From: Pseudopedobacter sp038243635
Lineage (GTDB): Bacteria > Bacteroidota > Bacteroidia > Sphingobacteriales > Sphingobacteriaceae
Reading direction: 5' to 3'
Length of the DNA: 64,000 nt
NCBI GenBank assembly: GCA_038243635.1
Contig: JBBSQW010000016.1
Coordinates: 24,687 to 88,686, forward strand
Shown here: positions 46,066-54,307 of the stretch, in pieces
Position numbering within the stretch: the first letter of the stretch is position 1
Layout: each line of letters begins with the position of its first letter
Position numbers and translations under genes: made by a program
Notes under the pieces: model-generated
Told to the model about the DNA's origin: nothing
Databases searched by the model: none
What the model saw: only the letters and a program-made list of their open reading frames with translations

Positions 46066-46527
46066 ATGGATTCTGAAATAAATAACGGAACAAATTATTT
46101 ATACCGCGTTTTCAGTAGCAAAGTAATCCGATTTTTTTTATCGGCAGGTATCGCAACTTTGGTTGATGTGCTGATTTATTTTGCAGTAATTAATTATATA
46201 TTTCACTACCAAAGGGTTAAAATCAACGGATATAGCGCTAGTGCTCATAATTTTTCCCTCTGTATTTCCTACTCCTGTGGTGTAGTTATTAACTTTTTAC
46301 TGAATAAGTATGCGGTTTTTAGCGAATCAAATATTGCTGGTAGAAAGCAGTTCCGCAGATTCGCACTGATCGCTTTTCTAGGTTTTTTTGCTAATTACAG
46401 TCTTTTAAGATTATTTGTCGAAGTATTTGGTTTCTATCCAACACCTTCAAGAATAGCATCTGCCTTAAGTTTGGGTGTTGCTAGCTATTACGTTCACAAA
46501 CTTTTTACCTTTAAAATCAAAGAATAA
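46066..46527 (+). CDS. GtrA-family membrane protein
   Basis: A 153-residue, four-TM protein of the GtrA/DPMS group, which flips or presents lipid-linked sugars. Seen: FFLSAGIATLVDVLIYF near the N-terminus, the FSLCISYSCGVVINFLLNKYAVF segment in shortened form GVVINFLLNKYAVF, and the closing SYYVHKLFTFK, the common GtrA C-terminal motif. No gap to lgt before it or to the phosphatase after it, which indicates translational coupling. Confidence 0.85.
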   Translation: MDSEINNGTNYLYRVFSSKVIRFFLSAGIATLVDVLIYFAVINYIFHYQRVKINGYSASAHNFSLCISYSCGVVINFLLNKYAVFSESNIAGRKQFRRFALIAFLGFFANYSLLRLFVEVFGFYPTPSRIASALSLGVASYYVHKLFTFKIKE

Positions 46528-47322
46528 ATGGATTACGAAGCTTTATGTAATGAGGTCATTTTAGTCGCTAAAAAAGCGGGTGCTTTCATTCTCCAAGAAT
46601 CAAAAAAATTTAGTGCTTCAAAAATTGAGTATAAGGGATTAAACGATATGGTTTCTTATGTTGATAAAACTGCTGAACAAATGATTGTAGAGCAGCTTTC
46701 TCAGTTACTGCCAGAATCTGGCTTTATCGCAGAAGAAGGTACTTCAAACAAAATAGGAGAAACCTATAATTGGATTGTTGATCCGCTCGACGGAACCACT
46801 AATTTTATCCACGGTATTCCGGCTTTTGCAGTAAGTATTGCGCTTAAAAAAGACAATGAGTTGGTGGTGGGTGTGGTTTACGAAATTAATCAGGACGAGT
46901 GTTTTTACGCTTGGAAAGACAGCAAAGCTTATTTAAACGGAAAAGAAATTCATGTTTCAGATAATACAACGCTTTCAACCAGTTTAGTGGCTACAGGTTT
47001 CCCTTATTACGATTTTAAAAGACAAGCCAGTTATATGAATTTGTTTAGCGATGTAATGCAAAAATGCCATGGCTTACGCCGGATTGGTGCCGCATCGGTA
47101 GATATGGTGTATACAGCGTGTGGAAGATTTGACGCTTATTTTGAATATAATTTAAAAGCTTGGGATATTGCAGCTGGCGTTTTAATTGTTAGGCAAGCAG
47201 GAGGAGGTTGTTTTGATTTTGTAGGTGGTGATGACATGTTGGGCAGTGGCGATATTGTAGCGACCAACGGAAAAGTTTCTACGGAATTGAACGCTATTAT
47301 TCATCATCATTTTAACAGTTAA
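46528..47322 (+). CDS. Inositol monophosphatase family protein
   Basis: Mg-dependent sugar/inositol phosphatase, 264 residues. Metal-binding motifs are intact: EEGTS (acidic ligand), the core DPLDGTTNF, and WDIAAGVLIVRQAGG near the C-terminus. The family includes inositol-1-phosphatase, fructose-1,6-bisphosphatase-like and CysQ-type enzymes, and the substrate is not clear. Directly abuts the gtrA stop codon and is followed 3 bases later by the haem-binding gene. Confidence 0.9.
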   Translation: MDYEALCNEVILVAKKAGAFILQESKKFSASKIEYKGLNDMVSYVDKTAEQMIVEQLSQLLPESGFIAEEGTSNKIGETYNWIVDPLDGTTNFIHGIPAFAVSIALKKDNELVVGVVYEINQDECFYAWKDSKAYLNGKEIHVSDNTTLSTSLVATGFPYYDFKRQASYMNLFSDVMQKCHGLRRIGAASVDMVYTACGRFDAYFEYNLKAWDIAAGVLIVRQAGGGCFDFVGGDDMLGSGDIVATNGKVSTELNAIIHHHFNS

Positions 47323-47325
47323 GTG

Positions 47326-47808
47326 ATGTCTAAAAAGATTTTGATAGTCATTGTGATAATATTGGTGATTATTCAGTTTTTTCATCCAACAAAAAATGTG
47401 GATGCTAGCGAGCAGGTGAATGCCATTAGTACCAAATATAGCGTACCGGACACGGTAGCGAATATACTGGCAGTAGCCTGTGTAGATTGCCACTCCAACA
47501 ATACAAAAGATCCTTGGTACAGCAATATTCAGCCTGTTGCGTGGTGGCTAGCGAGCCATGTAAAAGATGGTAAAAAGCATTTTAACTTAGATGAGTTTAC
47601 AACTTATAGTTTGAAAAGACAGGATCATAAACTAGAAGAACTGGTTGAATCTCAAGAAGACCATTGGATGCCTTTAGAGTCTTATTCTGTAATTCATACC
47701 GACGCGAAACTATCTGAAAAGCAACGCAAAGTTTTAATTGACTGGGCAAATGAAACCCGTAAGGTTATTCAAGCAGATAGCCTATTTGCTTCGTCGCCGA
47801 AGAAGTAG
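47326..47808 (+). CDS. Haem-binding domain protein (single CxxCH)
   Basis: A 160-residue protein with an N-terminal membrane anchor (ILIVIVIILVIIQFFHP) and a single c-type haem motif CVDCH near residue 55. DPWYSNIQPVAWWLASHVKDG follows in short form PVAWWLASHVKDG, then HWMPLESY with a possible axial Met. It matches the haem-binding domain family (PF14376 type) common in Bacteroidota. Probably periplasmic, tethered. The GTG three bases upstream is a weaker start. Last gene of the lgt-gtrA-phosphatase run. Confidence 0.88.
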   Translation: MSKKILIVIVIILVIIQFFHPTKNVDASEQVNAISTKYSVPDTVANILAVACVDCHSNNTKDPWYSNIQPVAWWLASHVKDGKKHFNLDEFTTYSLKRQDHKLEELVESQEDHWMPLESYSVIHTDAKLSEKQRKVLIDWANETRKVIQADSLFASSPKK

Positions 47809-47811
47809 GCT

Positions 47812-48062
47812 TTTTTGAAGGCGTTGCAATCCCTAGACTATGAAAGATGAGACTTTGTCTTTAACGCACAGTTCTCTCAATCGTCATCGCGAGGCTTTTT
47901 CAAGTTGTGGCAATCCCTAACCCACGGAGGTTGAAACCTTTTTTTGAACGCATAGTCGGTAAATTTGGACTTGCGCAAAGGAACTTACAGATTGAGTCAG
48001 CGCATTGTGCTTTTGTCCAACGTATCTGCTTTGCACCCGATAGCTATCGGATGACGGGGGAA
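47812..48062. repeat. Left-flank dispersed repeat cluster of the defence island
   Basis: No gene. GTGGCAATCCC (47907-47917), GCGAGGC, AGTCAGCGC and the palindrome CCGATAGCTATCGG (48037-48050) followed by ATGACG. The same words, in the same order, recur at 58.93-59.0 kb on the far side of the restriction-modification island. Confidence 0.7.
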
Positions 48063-48108
48063 GGGGAGGTTTTACAAGGAAGCAATAAAAAAGAAAACCA
48101 AATCAAAC

Positions 48109-48139
48109 TTGCCTTTCGTTATAATTAAAATTATATTTA
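48109..48139 (+). promoter_or_regulatory. Candidate promoter of the hsd operon
   Basis: TTG (48109-48111), 20-base spacer, TATATTTA (48132-48139), one mismatch to TAnnTTTG, 54 bases before the hsdR ATG. Confidence 0.4.
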
Positions 48140-48193
48140 CCCGTAAAACCCTAATCTGTAGAAAGCCAAAGCTTTTTAAAAAACATTATAAGA

Positions 48194-48469
48194 ATGGCTT
48201 TTAACGAAGATTCTCGCGTCAAGATTCCTGCTCTTTTACATTTAGTCCGTTTAGGCTATACGTATATCTCCCGTAAAGAACAGTTCCGACAAGAAGAAAC
48301 GAATATCTTTCCAGCGATCTTTAAACAGAGTATTAGCAAAATTAATCCCGGTATGGATGTTAAGGAGCTTGATAAATTACTGGACGAACTTACGCTAAAA
48401 CTAGATTTTGATGATTTAGGGAGAGAGTTTTATAAAAGTCTGACTGCAACATCAGGTATCAAGCATTGA
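48194..48469 (+). pseudogene. hsdR: Type I restriction endonuclease subunit R, N-terminal fragment (frameshifted)
   Basis: The first 91 residues of HsdR (MAFNEDSRVKIPALLHLVRL ... GREFYKSLTATSGIKH) read in one frame and hit TGA at 48467-48469. The family sequence continues at once in another frame as IDFENFNNNSFHVTTEL and RPDITLLINGMPLVFIEVKK. The join at about 48463-48466 therefore looks like a loss of two bases (or gain of one). The catalytic acidic residue of the PD-ExK nuclease (RPDI) and the ExK motif (FIEVKK) lie on the far side of the break. First gene of the hsd operon. Confidence 0.85.
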
Positions 48470-48560
48470 TTTTGAAAACTTCAACAATAACAGTTTTCAT
48501 GTTACTACAGAGTTAACTTGTAAAAACGGGGAAGAGGAATTTAGACCAGACATCACGCTA

Positions 48561-51266
48561 TTGATCAACGGAATGCCATTGGTTTTTATTGAGGTTAAAA
48601 AGCCAAACAATAAGAATGGTGTCTTAGCTGAACGGAAGCGGATTAACGACCGTTACAAGAATAAAAAGTTTAAGCGTTTTGCCAACATCACACAAATGAT
48701 GTTGTTTTCTAATAATATGCCTTATGAAGATGGGGTGATAGAACCTTTGCAAGGTGCTTACTATGCCACAGCTGCTTATAGCGATTTACAGTTTAACTAT
48801 TTCAGAGAAGAAGAAAATCTAAACTTAACGCATCTTTTAGCACCGGAAAGCGATAATTTGGAGAACCTTATTTTAAAGGATAACAACATCATTGCGATTA
48901 AGCATTCACCGGAGTTTATCACAAACAAACATTACAACACGCCTACTAATACCATTTTAACTTCATTATGTAATAAAGATCGGTTAGCTTTTATCTTAAA
49001 ATATGCCATCGCTTATGTAGATGACGACACAAATGGTAAAATATCTGTACTTAAGCATATTATGCGTTACCCGCAATTGTTTGCCACAAAAGCGATAGAA
49101 CGCAAACTAAATGAAGGGACAAGAAAAGGAATTATCTGGCATACGCAAGGAAGTGGTAAAACGGCTTTGGCTTATTTTAACGTTAAGTTTTTAACGGATT
49201 ATTTCCAAAAGCGAAACGTTATCCCCAAGTTTTATTTTATCGTTGACCGTATTGATTTAGCAAACCAAGCCAGTACAGAATTCGGTAATAGAGGTTTGAA
49301 AGTTAACAGGGTAAATTCCAGAAGCGAATTTTTAGAAGACATTAAAAAAGTAAGTGTTGTACATAACAGTTCTGGCGAACGGGAAATATCTGTGGTTAAC
49401 ATCCAAAAGTTTACCGAGGAAACCGTTGCCGTAAAAGATTTAGCTTACGACATTAATATCCAACGTATTTATTTTATTGACGAGGCGCACCGTGGCTATA
49501 ACCCAAAAGGTACGGCATTGGTAAATTTGTTACGATCGGATGAAAATTCCATTAAAATTGCTTTGACAGGAACGCCTTTGTTAAGGGAAGTCGCTAAAGA
49601 ATTTGACAGTAAGGCTTTGTTTGGCGACTATATCCACAAGTATTACTACAACATGTCCATTGCGGATGGTTATACGTTGCGATTGATTAGGGAAGGGATT
49701 GATACCACCTATAAAATGCAAATGAAGGAAGTGTTGGAGCAGATTAAATTGTTGCATGGCGATATTCCAAAAAGTAAAGTATTTGCGCATCCCAAATTTG
49801 TGAAGCCAATGCTGGATTATATAGTCAAGGATTTAGTTCAGTTCAGAAAAACAGAAGGCGATGATAGTTTAGGTGGCATGGTGGTTTGCGATACCAGCGA
49901 CCAAGCCAAAACCCTTTTCGAATATTTTGAAGAGTTGTACGGTGTACAGGAAGTTCAACCCTTAAGTATGGTTGCAGAACCTTCTGCTAAATACAAAACG
50001 AAAAATACACCACTTAAAGGGGCGTTGATTTTACATGACATCAATTCTAAAGACGACCGGAAAGAACAAGTAAAAGCTTTTAAAGCAGGCGATATTGATC
50101 TACTATTTGTTTTCAATATGTTGCTGACTGGCTTTGATGCTAAACGATTGAAAAAATTGTATTTGGCAAGGGTAGTAAAAGACCACAACCTTTTACAAAC
50201 TTTAACCCGTGTAAACCGTCCATATAAAAAATACAAATACGGTTATGTGGTCGATTTTGCCGACATCACAAGTGCTTTTAAAGATACCAACGATAATTAT
50301 TTTAAAGAATTACAAGGAGAGCTTGGCGATGAAATGCTCAACTATACCAACCTCTTTAAATCAGCAGAAGAAATTGAAGCAGAAATTCTGGAAATTAAAG
50401 AAAAGCTTTTCCATTTCGATGCCATTAACGCCGAGATATTTAGTCAGCAAGTAAGCCAGATTAAAGAGAAAAAGGATTTGCTGGAGCTGATTAAAGTGCT
50501 GAGCAATGCCAAAGAACTTAAAAACATCATCCGCTTAAAAGGATTGGATGAACAACTGGATAAGCTGGATTTCTTTAAACTCAACCAGTTGTTAAGTGTA
50601 GCCCAAGCACAGTTGGATAAGTTGAACCTGATTGATAACATCAACAGCGATGCGGATACCACTAATTTATTGAACTCGGCGCTGGAAGATGTGATTTTCT
50701 TGTTTACCAAAGTCTCTGAAGAAGAACTGATTTTGGCCGACCAACTCCGTGGACAATTGAAACGCACCAGAGAAGCGTTACTTTTTAATTTTGACCACAA
50801 AGACCCTGAGTTTGTCTCCTTAAGGGAAGAACTAGAACGCATCTTTAAAAAGAAAAACCTAGCCGAAGTTGACCAGGAAGATATGCGGGATAATATTCTG
50901 CTGTTGCAATCCATTTATGATAGGGTAACTGAACTTAATCGTAAAAACAACCTGCTAAAAGCCAAATACGAGCAGGACGAAAAATACGCCCGTTTGCATA
51001 AGCGTTTGGTAGAAAACAAAGGCATCTCTGCCAAAGAAATACAATTGCATCAAGCTTTAATGAATGTAAAAAACCAGACAGACGAGCAGTTGGCAAACAA
51101 CAAAAACATTTTAGATAACGAAGCTTTTTTTAACCGTTACCTACTGAATTTGGTAGCAAACGAATTCGTGAAGAATCAGAGCATCAAATTGGATTATAAT
51201 ACCACTAAAAACATAAATACCCTTATTGCGGGCGAATACCTGCAACAGTATAACAATTATTTATAA
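48561..51266 (+). CDS. hsdR: Type I restriction endonuclease subunit R, main part (frameshifted from its N-terminus)
   Basis: Carries most of HsdR: the end of the nuclease domain (FIEVKKP), Walker A THTQGSGKT-type motif WHTQGSGKTALAY near residue 196, DEAH box IDEAHRGYN near 307, ALTGTPLL, the second RecA lobe with GFDAKRLKKLYLAR and LLQTLTRVNRPYK, and a long helical C-terminus that contacts HsdM. The frame is open back to 48444. TTG at 48561 lies downstream of the catalytic RPD, so independent translation would give a nuclease-dead motor. Followed by hsdM, with the stop abutting the next ATG. Confidence 0.88.
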   Translation: MINGMPLVFIEVKKPNNKNGVLAERKRINDRYKNKKFKRFANITQMMLFSNNMPYEDGVIEPLQGAYYATAAYSDLQFNYFREEENLNLTHLLAPESDNLENLILKDNNIIAIKHSPEFITNKHYNTPTNTILTSLCNKDRLAFILKYAIAYVDDDTNGKISVLKHIMRYPQLFATKAIERKLNEGTRKGIIWHTQGSGKTALAYFNVKFLTDYFQKRNVIPKFYFIVDRIDLANQASTEFGNRGLKVNRVNSRSEFLEDIKKVSVVHNSSGEREISVVNIQKFTEETVAVKDLAYDINIQRIYFIDEAHRGYNPKGTALVNLLRSDENSIKIALTGTPLLREVAKEFDSKALFGDYIHKYYYNMSIADGYTLRLIREGIDTTYKMQMKEVLEQIKLLHGDIPKSKVFAHPKFVKPMLDYIVKDLVQFRKTEGDDSLGGMVVCDTSDQAKTLFEYFEELYGVQEVQPLSMVAEPSAKYKTKNTPLKGALILHDINSKDDRKEQVKAFKAGDIDLLFVFNMLLTGFDAKRLKKLYLARVVKDHNLLQTLTRVNRPYKKYKYGYVVDFADITSAFKDTNDNYFKELQGELGDEMLNYTNLFKSAEEIEAEILEIKEKLFHFDAINAEIFSQQVSQIKEKKDLLELIKVLSNAKELKNIIRLKGLDEQLDKLDFFKLNQLLSVAQAQLDKLNLIDNINSDADTTNLLNSALEDVIFLFTKVSEEELILADQLRGQLKRTREALLFNFDHKDPEFVSLREELERIFKKKNLAEVDQEDMRDNILLLQSIYDRVTELNRKNNLLKAKYEQDEKYARLHKRLVENKGISAKEIQLHQALMNVKNQTDEQLANNKNILDNEAFFNRYLLNLVANEFVKNQSIKLDYNTTKNINTLIAGEYLQQYNNYL

Positions 51267-52886
51267 ATGACCGACACCACTTTTATCACTAAAACCAAAC
51301 AGCTCATTGATAGTTTGAAAAGCGTTTGTGCCAATTACGGTTTGGGAAATGATGGCAACGAGTTCAAAATTATTACGCAGGTATTTCTGTATAAGTTTAT
51401 GAACGATAAGTTTGCCTACGAAGCTAAAACCATTGAACAATTTAATTTAGCCAAAGCAGATAACTTTCAGGAAGCATTAGAAGCGCTTGACGACGAACAA
51501 TATAATTTTCTATTGGCTTTTATAAATGCCAATACGCCACAGTTATACCCGCACCAAACCATTACCTATTTACACAATAAGCAAAACACCAACGATTTTG
51601 CCAAGCTGTTTGATGATACGCTACGTGAAATCAGCATTAACAATGCGGAGATTTATTCGGTAAAATCTGCAAGTGGTGCAAAAGATAAAATGTTTGATGA
51701 GCTGAGTAATTATATCAGCGATTCCTCTCAGCGTGATGCTTTCTGCAAAGCGCTCATCAGTAAGTTATTTGAGTTTAGCTTTGAAGGAATGTTTGGCGAA
51801 AAATATGATTTCTTTGCCACCATTTTTGAATACCTGATTAAAGATTACAATACCGATAGTGGCGGTAAATACGCAGAATACTATACACCACATGCTGTTG
51901 CCCGTATTATGGCTTCTATTATGGTAAACGATAAACCAAAAGGCGTGAAAGTGTACGACCCAAGTGCGGGTTCGGGGACTTTACTCATGAATATTGCCCA
52001 TGCCATTGGCGAGGATAATTGCAGTATTTATAGCGAAGATATTTCGCAAAAGTCCAGCAATATGTTGCGTTTAAATTTGGTGCTGAACAACTTGAGCCAT
52101 AGCATTCCGCATATTATTAAGGGCAATACCATTTTAGAGCCTTATTACCGCGAAGAGAAATTCGATTATATCGTATCTAATCCGCCCTTTAAATTAGACT
52201 TCTCTGATTTTAGCGCAACACTGGATAAAGACATTAATAAAACCCGTTTTTTTGCGGGCATACCTAATATTCCGAAAGCCAAAAAAGAAAGTATGGCCAT
52301 TTACCTGCTGTTTATACAGCACATTATGTACAGCTTAAGCAGTAAGGGTAAAGGCGCAATTGTAGTACCCACAGGTTTTATTACCGCACAAAGTGGTATT
52401 GAGCGTAAAATACGCGAAGCCATGATAGAGCGTAAACTGTTGCGTGGCGTGGTAAGTATGCCCAGTAATATTTTTGCCAGCACAGGCACCAACGTAAGTG
52501 TATTGTTTTTAGATAACCGGGCAGATGCCGAACATATTGTCTTGGTAGATGCCAGTAAATTAGGCGATACGATAAAGGAAGGGAAAAACCAACGTACGGT
52601 ATTGACACCAGCAGAAGAGCAACGCATTATCAATTCGATGAACGATAAGTTGGCGGAAGATGATTTTAGCGTCGTAGTTTCTGCGGAAGAGATTAAAACT
52701 AAAAACTATTCTTTTTCTGCCGGGCAGTATTTTGAAGTGAAGATTGATTATGTAGATATTACTGCTGATGAGTTTAAAGCAAAGATGTCTGCATTCAACA
52801 AAAATTTAGAGAACTTATTTGGAGAATCTGATAGGTTAGATCAAGAAATTAAAAAGCAGTTAACAACTTTAAACTTTAATCAATAG
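51267..52886 (+). CDS. hsdM: Type I restriction-modification DNA methyltransferase subunit M
   Basis: N6-adenine methyltransferase, 539 residues. It has an N-terminal HsdM helical domain (FKIITQVFLYKFMNDKFAYE), the SAM-binding motif I YDPSAGSGTLLMN at residues 230-242, and the catalytic motif IV NPPF at residues 305-308. An SAM-dependent fold follows to about 450 and a C-terminal helical tail. All catalytic motifs are intact, so methylation should work even though hsdR is broken. It starts directly after hsdR and is followed 2 bases later by a DUF3800 gene, not by hsdS. Confidence 0.95.
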   Translation: MTDTTFITKTKQLIDSLKSVCANYGLGNDGNEFKIITQVFLYKFMNDKFAYEAKTIEQFNLAKADNFQEALEALDDEQYNFLLAFINANTPQLYPHQTITYLHNKQNTNDFAKLFDDTLREISINNAEIYSVKSASGAKDKMFDELSNYISDSSQRDAFCKALISKLFEFSFEGMFGEKYDFFATIFEYLIKDYNTDSGGKYAEYYTPHAVARIMASIMVNDKPKGVKVYDPSAGSGTLLMNIAHAIGEDNCSIYSEDISQKSSNMLRLNLVLNNLSHSIPHIIKGNTILEPYYREEKFDYIVSNPPFKLDFSDFSATLDKDINKTRFFAGIPNIPKAKKESMAIYLLFIQHIMYSLSSKGKGAIVVPTGFITAQSGIERKIREAMIERKLLRGVVSMPSNIFASTGTNVSVLFLDNRADAEHIVLVDASKLGDTIKEGKNQRTVLTPAEEQRIINSMNDKLAEDDFSVVVSAEEIKTKNYSFSAGQYFEVKIDYVDITADEFKAKMSAFNKNLENLFGESDRLDQEIKKQLTTLNFNQ

Positions 52887-52888
52887 AA

Positions 52889-53584
52889 ATGGATTTTGAG
52901 ATTTTTTGCGATGAAAGTGCTTTAGAAGCTATAGCTAAACAGGATGCTCATTTATATATGGGTATAGGTGGCGTATGGCTTCCGGCAGAGCATAGAGACA
53001 ACTTAAAGAATGGGATAACTGCGATTAAAGATAAATACGGCATTAAAGGAGAGCTGAAATGGAAAAAGCTATCACCTGCTTACTACGATTTATATAAAGA
53101 AGTGATTGATTTCTTTTTTAACTCGGGTTATTTGCGCTTTAGGGTAATTTTGATAGAAGCGGATAATATTGACCATATTAAATTTAACAATGCCGACCCC
53201 GAATTGGGTTTCTATAAGTTTTATTACCAATTAATAAAACATTGGTTGTTTGATTTTAATACCTACAGCATATTTGCTGATTTAAAAGAAAACAGAAATA
53301 AGGGTAGGCTGAAAGAATTGAAAGAAATACTCGATTTATCAAACCTCACTTCAAATGTTAAACAGGTACAAGGCTTACCTTCAGAGCAATCTTTAGGTAT
53401 CCAACTGGCAGATATTTTAACAGGATTAGTAGTGTCTAAATTTAATAAAGAAGCCACAGGGCGAGCTAAACTTGACTTAATATCCTATGTTGAAAATAAA
53501 TATTTATCTAAAGAAATTGCACCAACTGCTAAATGGGAAGAGAAGTTTAATGTGTTTAAAATCAATCTTGGGGGAGGATGGTAA
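52889..53584 (+). CDS. DUF3800-domain protein, predicted RNase H-like nuclease
   Basis: A 231-residue protein with the DUF3800 layout: N-terminal strand ending FCDES (Asp8), ELKWKK (Glu55), strand with IFADLKE (Asp131) and GIQLADILTG (Gln172, Asp175). The four spaced acidic residues follow an RNase H-like pattern seen in this family, suggesting a metal-dependent nuclease. No activity is proven. It sits between hsdM (2-base gap) and the next gene, whose ATG follows its stop directly. DUF3800 genes often occur in defence loci. Confidence 0.8.
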   Translation: MDFEIFCDESALEAIAKQDAHLYMGIGGVWLPAEHRDNLKNGITAIKDKYGIKGELKWKKLSPAYYDLYKEVIDFFFNSGYLRFRVILIEADNIDHIKFNNADPELGFYKFYYQLIKHWLFDFNTYSIFADLKENRNKGRLKELKEILDLSNLTSNVKQVQGLPSEQSLGIQLADILTGLVVSKFNKEATGRAKLDLISYVENKYLSKEIAPTAKWEEKFNVFKINLGGGW

Positions 53585-54022
53585 ATGCCTTATAAAAAGA
53601 TTAAATCTTATAATTTTACAGAAGCCGAACTACGTGAAATCTGGAATAAAGAATATTGCGAGGGTTTGATAAAAACATTTGACGAAATTACCGTCCAGTT
53701 TTTTTCTTCCATGTTTGATCATTGCTTTTTTGAAAGTGCAAATAGGAGAGCCAAGGATAAATCTGTGTTATCTTATAATCGACTAGAAAAAATTTATTGG
53801 ATTAAAGAAGCATTAACTGACCCTGATGCAATTTTAAAAATTGGCTGGAGTGCAAAAACGAAGAGTTACGATGACAGTAGAAGAGTTACTCTGGTAAAAG
53901 GTAATTACATTGTGGTGATTGTGATTTTTGCCGATAAAAAAGCCAGATTTATTACAGCTTATGAAGTGAACGATGATGATAACTTGGAACTCATTAAAAA
54001 TAGCCCAAATTTTAGGGCATAA
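53585..54022 (+). CDS. Possible BECR-fold (PBECR-like) RNase or toxin-like protein
   Basis: A 145-residue protein of unknown function. Its second half resembles phage barnase/EndoU/colicin/RelE-type nucleases: RLEKIYWIKEALTDPDAI, then strands VTLVKGNYIVVIVIF and the F-I-T-A-Y motif (RFITAYEV) that closes the sheet in this fold. Basic residues R74 and R75 region and the final ITAY could form an active site. It directly abuts the DUF3800 gene upstream, so the pair is probably translated together. I do not recognise a closer family. The fold call is an inference by eye. Confidence 0.5.
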   Translation: MPYKKIKSYNFTEAELREIWNKEYCEGLIKTFDEITVQFFSSMFDHCFFESANRRAKDKSVLSYNRLEKIYWIKEALTDPDAILKIGWSAKTKSYDDSRRVTLVKGNYIVVIVIFADKKARFITAYEVNDDDNLELIKNSPNFRA

Positions 54023-54025
54023 AAA

Positions 54026-54052
54026 AAACGTTGATTAGCTGGTTCAACGTTT
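54026..54052 (-). terminator. Terminator-like hairpin facing the minus strand
   Basis: AAACGTTGA and TCAACGTTT pair around an 9-base loop directly after the preceding gene. A T run follows only on the minus strand, so on the + strand it is just a hairpin within the hsd operon and may slow transcription into hsdS. Confidence 0.4.
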
Positions 54053-54148
54053 AAGACCTTTGTAGATTCCAGACCGAAGGTAAAGAACAAAACAAATGTA
54101 GTAATTAATTCTACTTTGTTAAGCAATGTTATGTAAAATTAATTATAG

Positions 54149-54307
54149 ATGATTGAAAGTATATATTACGGTATTAAGATAATGAAGTTTAAAGTAAAAA
54201 TGCAGGGCTTTGAGAGTACTTGGGTTAAGTCTTTCTATGAAGGTGGCCGTTTGGATCTTGCAATTAAAATACAACTAAAAGCACTGAGCTATGAGCAGTC
54301 TTATTGA
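54149..54307 (+). CDS. Small ORF upstream of and overlapping hsdS
   Basis: A 52-codon frame (MIESIYYGIKIMKFKVKMQG ..., ending LKALSYEQSY) between the BECR-like gene and hsdS. It overlaps the hsdS start by 17 bases, a layout common in co-translated genes. Internal Met residues allow a shorter start at MKFKVKMQG. Basic and aromatic-rich; no family recognised. It could be a small accessory protein or antitoxin-like partner, or only a translational leader for hsdS. Confidence 0.4.
   Translation: MIESIYYGIKIMKFKVKMQGFESTWVKSFYEGGRLDLAIKIQLKALSYEQSY

Noticed and set aside
47907..48128. 73-codon ORF on the plus strand
   Set aside because: It is within the left repeat cluster and contains its palindrome.
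48461..48475. Programmed ribosomal frameshift in hsdR
   Set aside because: No slippery heptamer or following stem-loop was seen around AAGCATTGATTTTG; mutation or read error is simpler.
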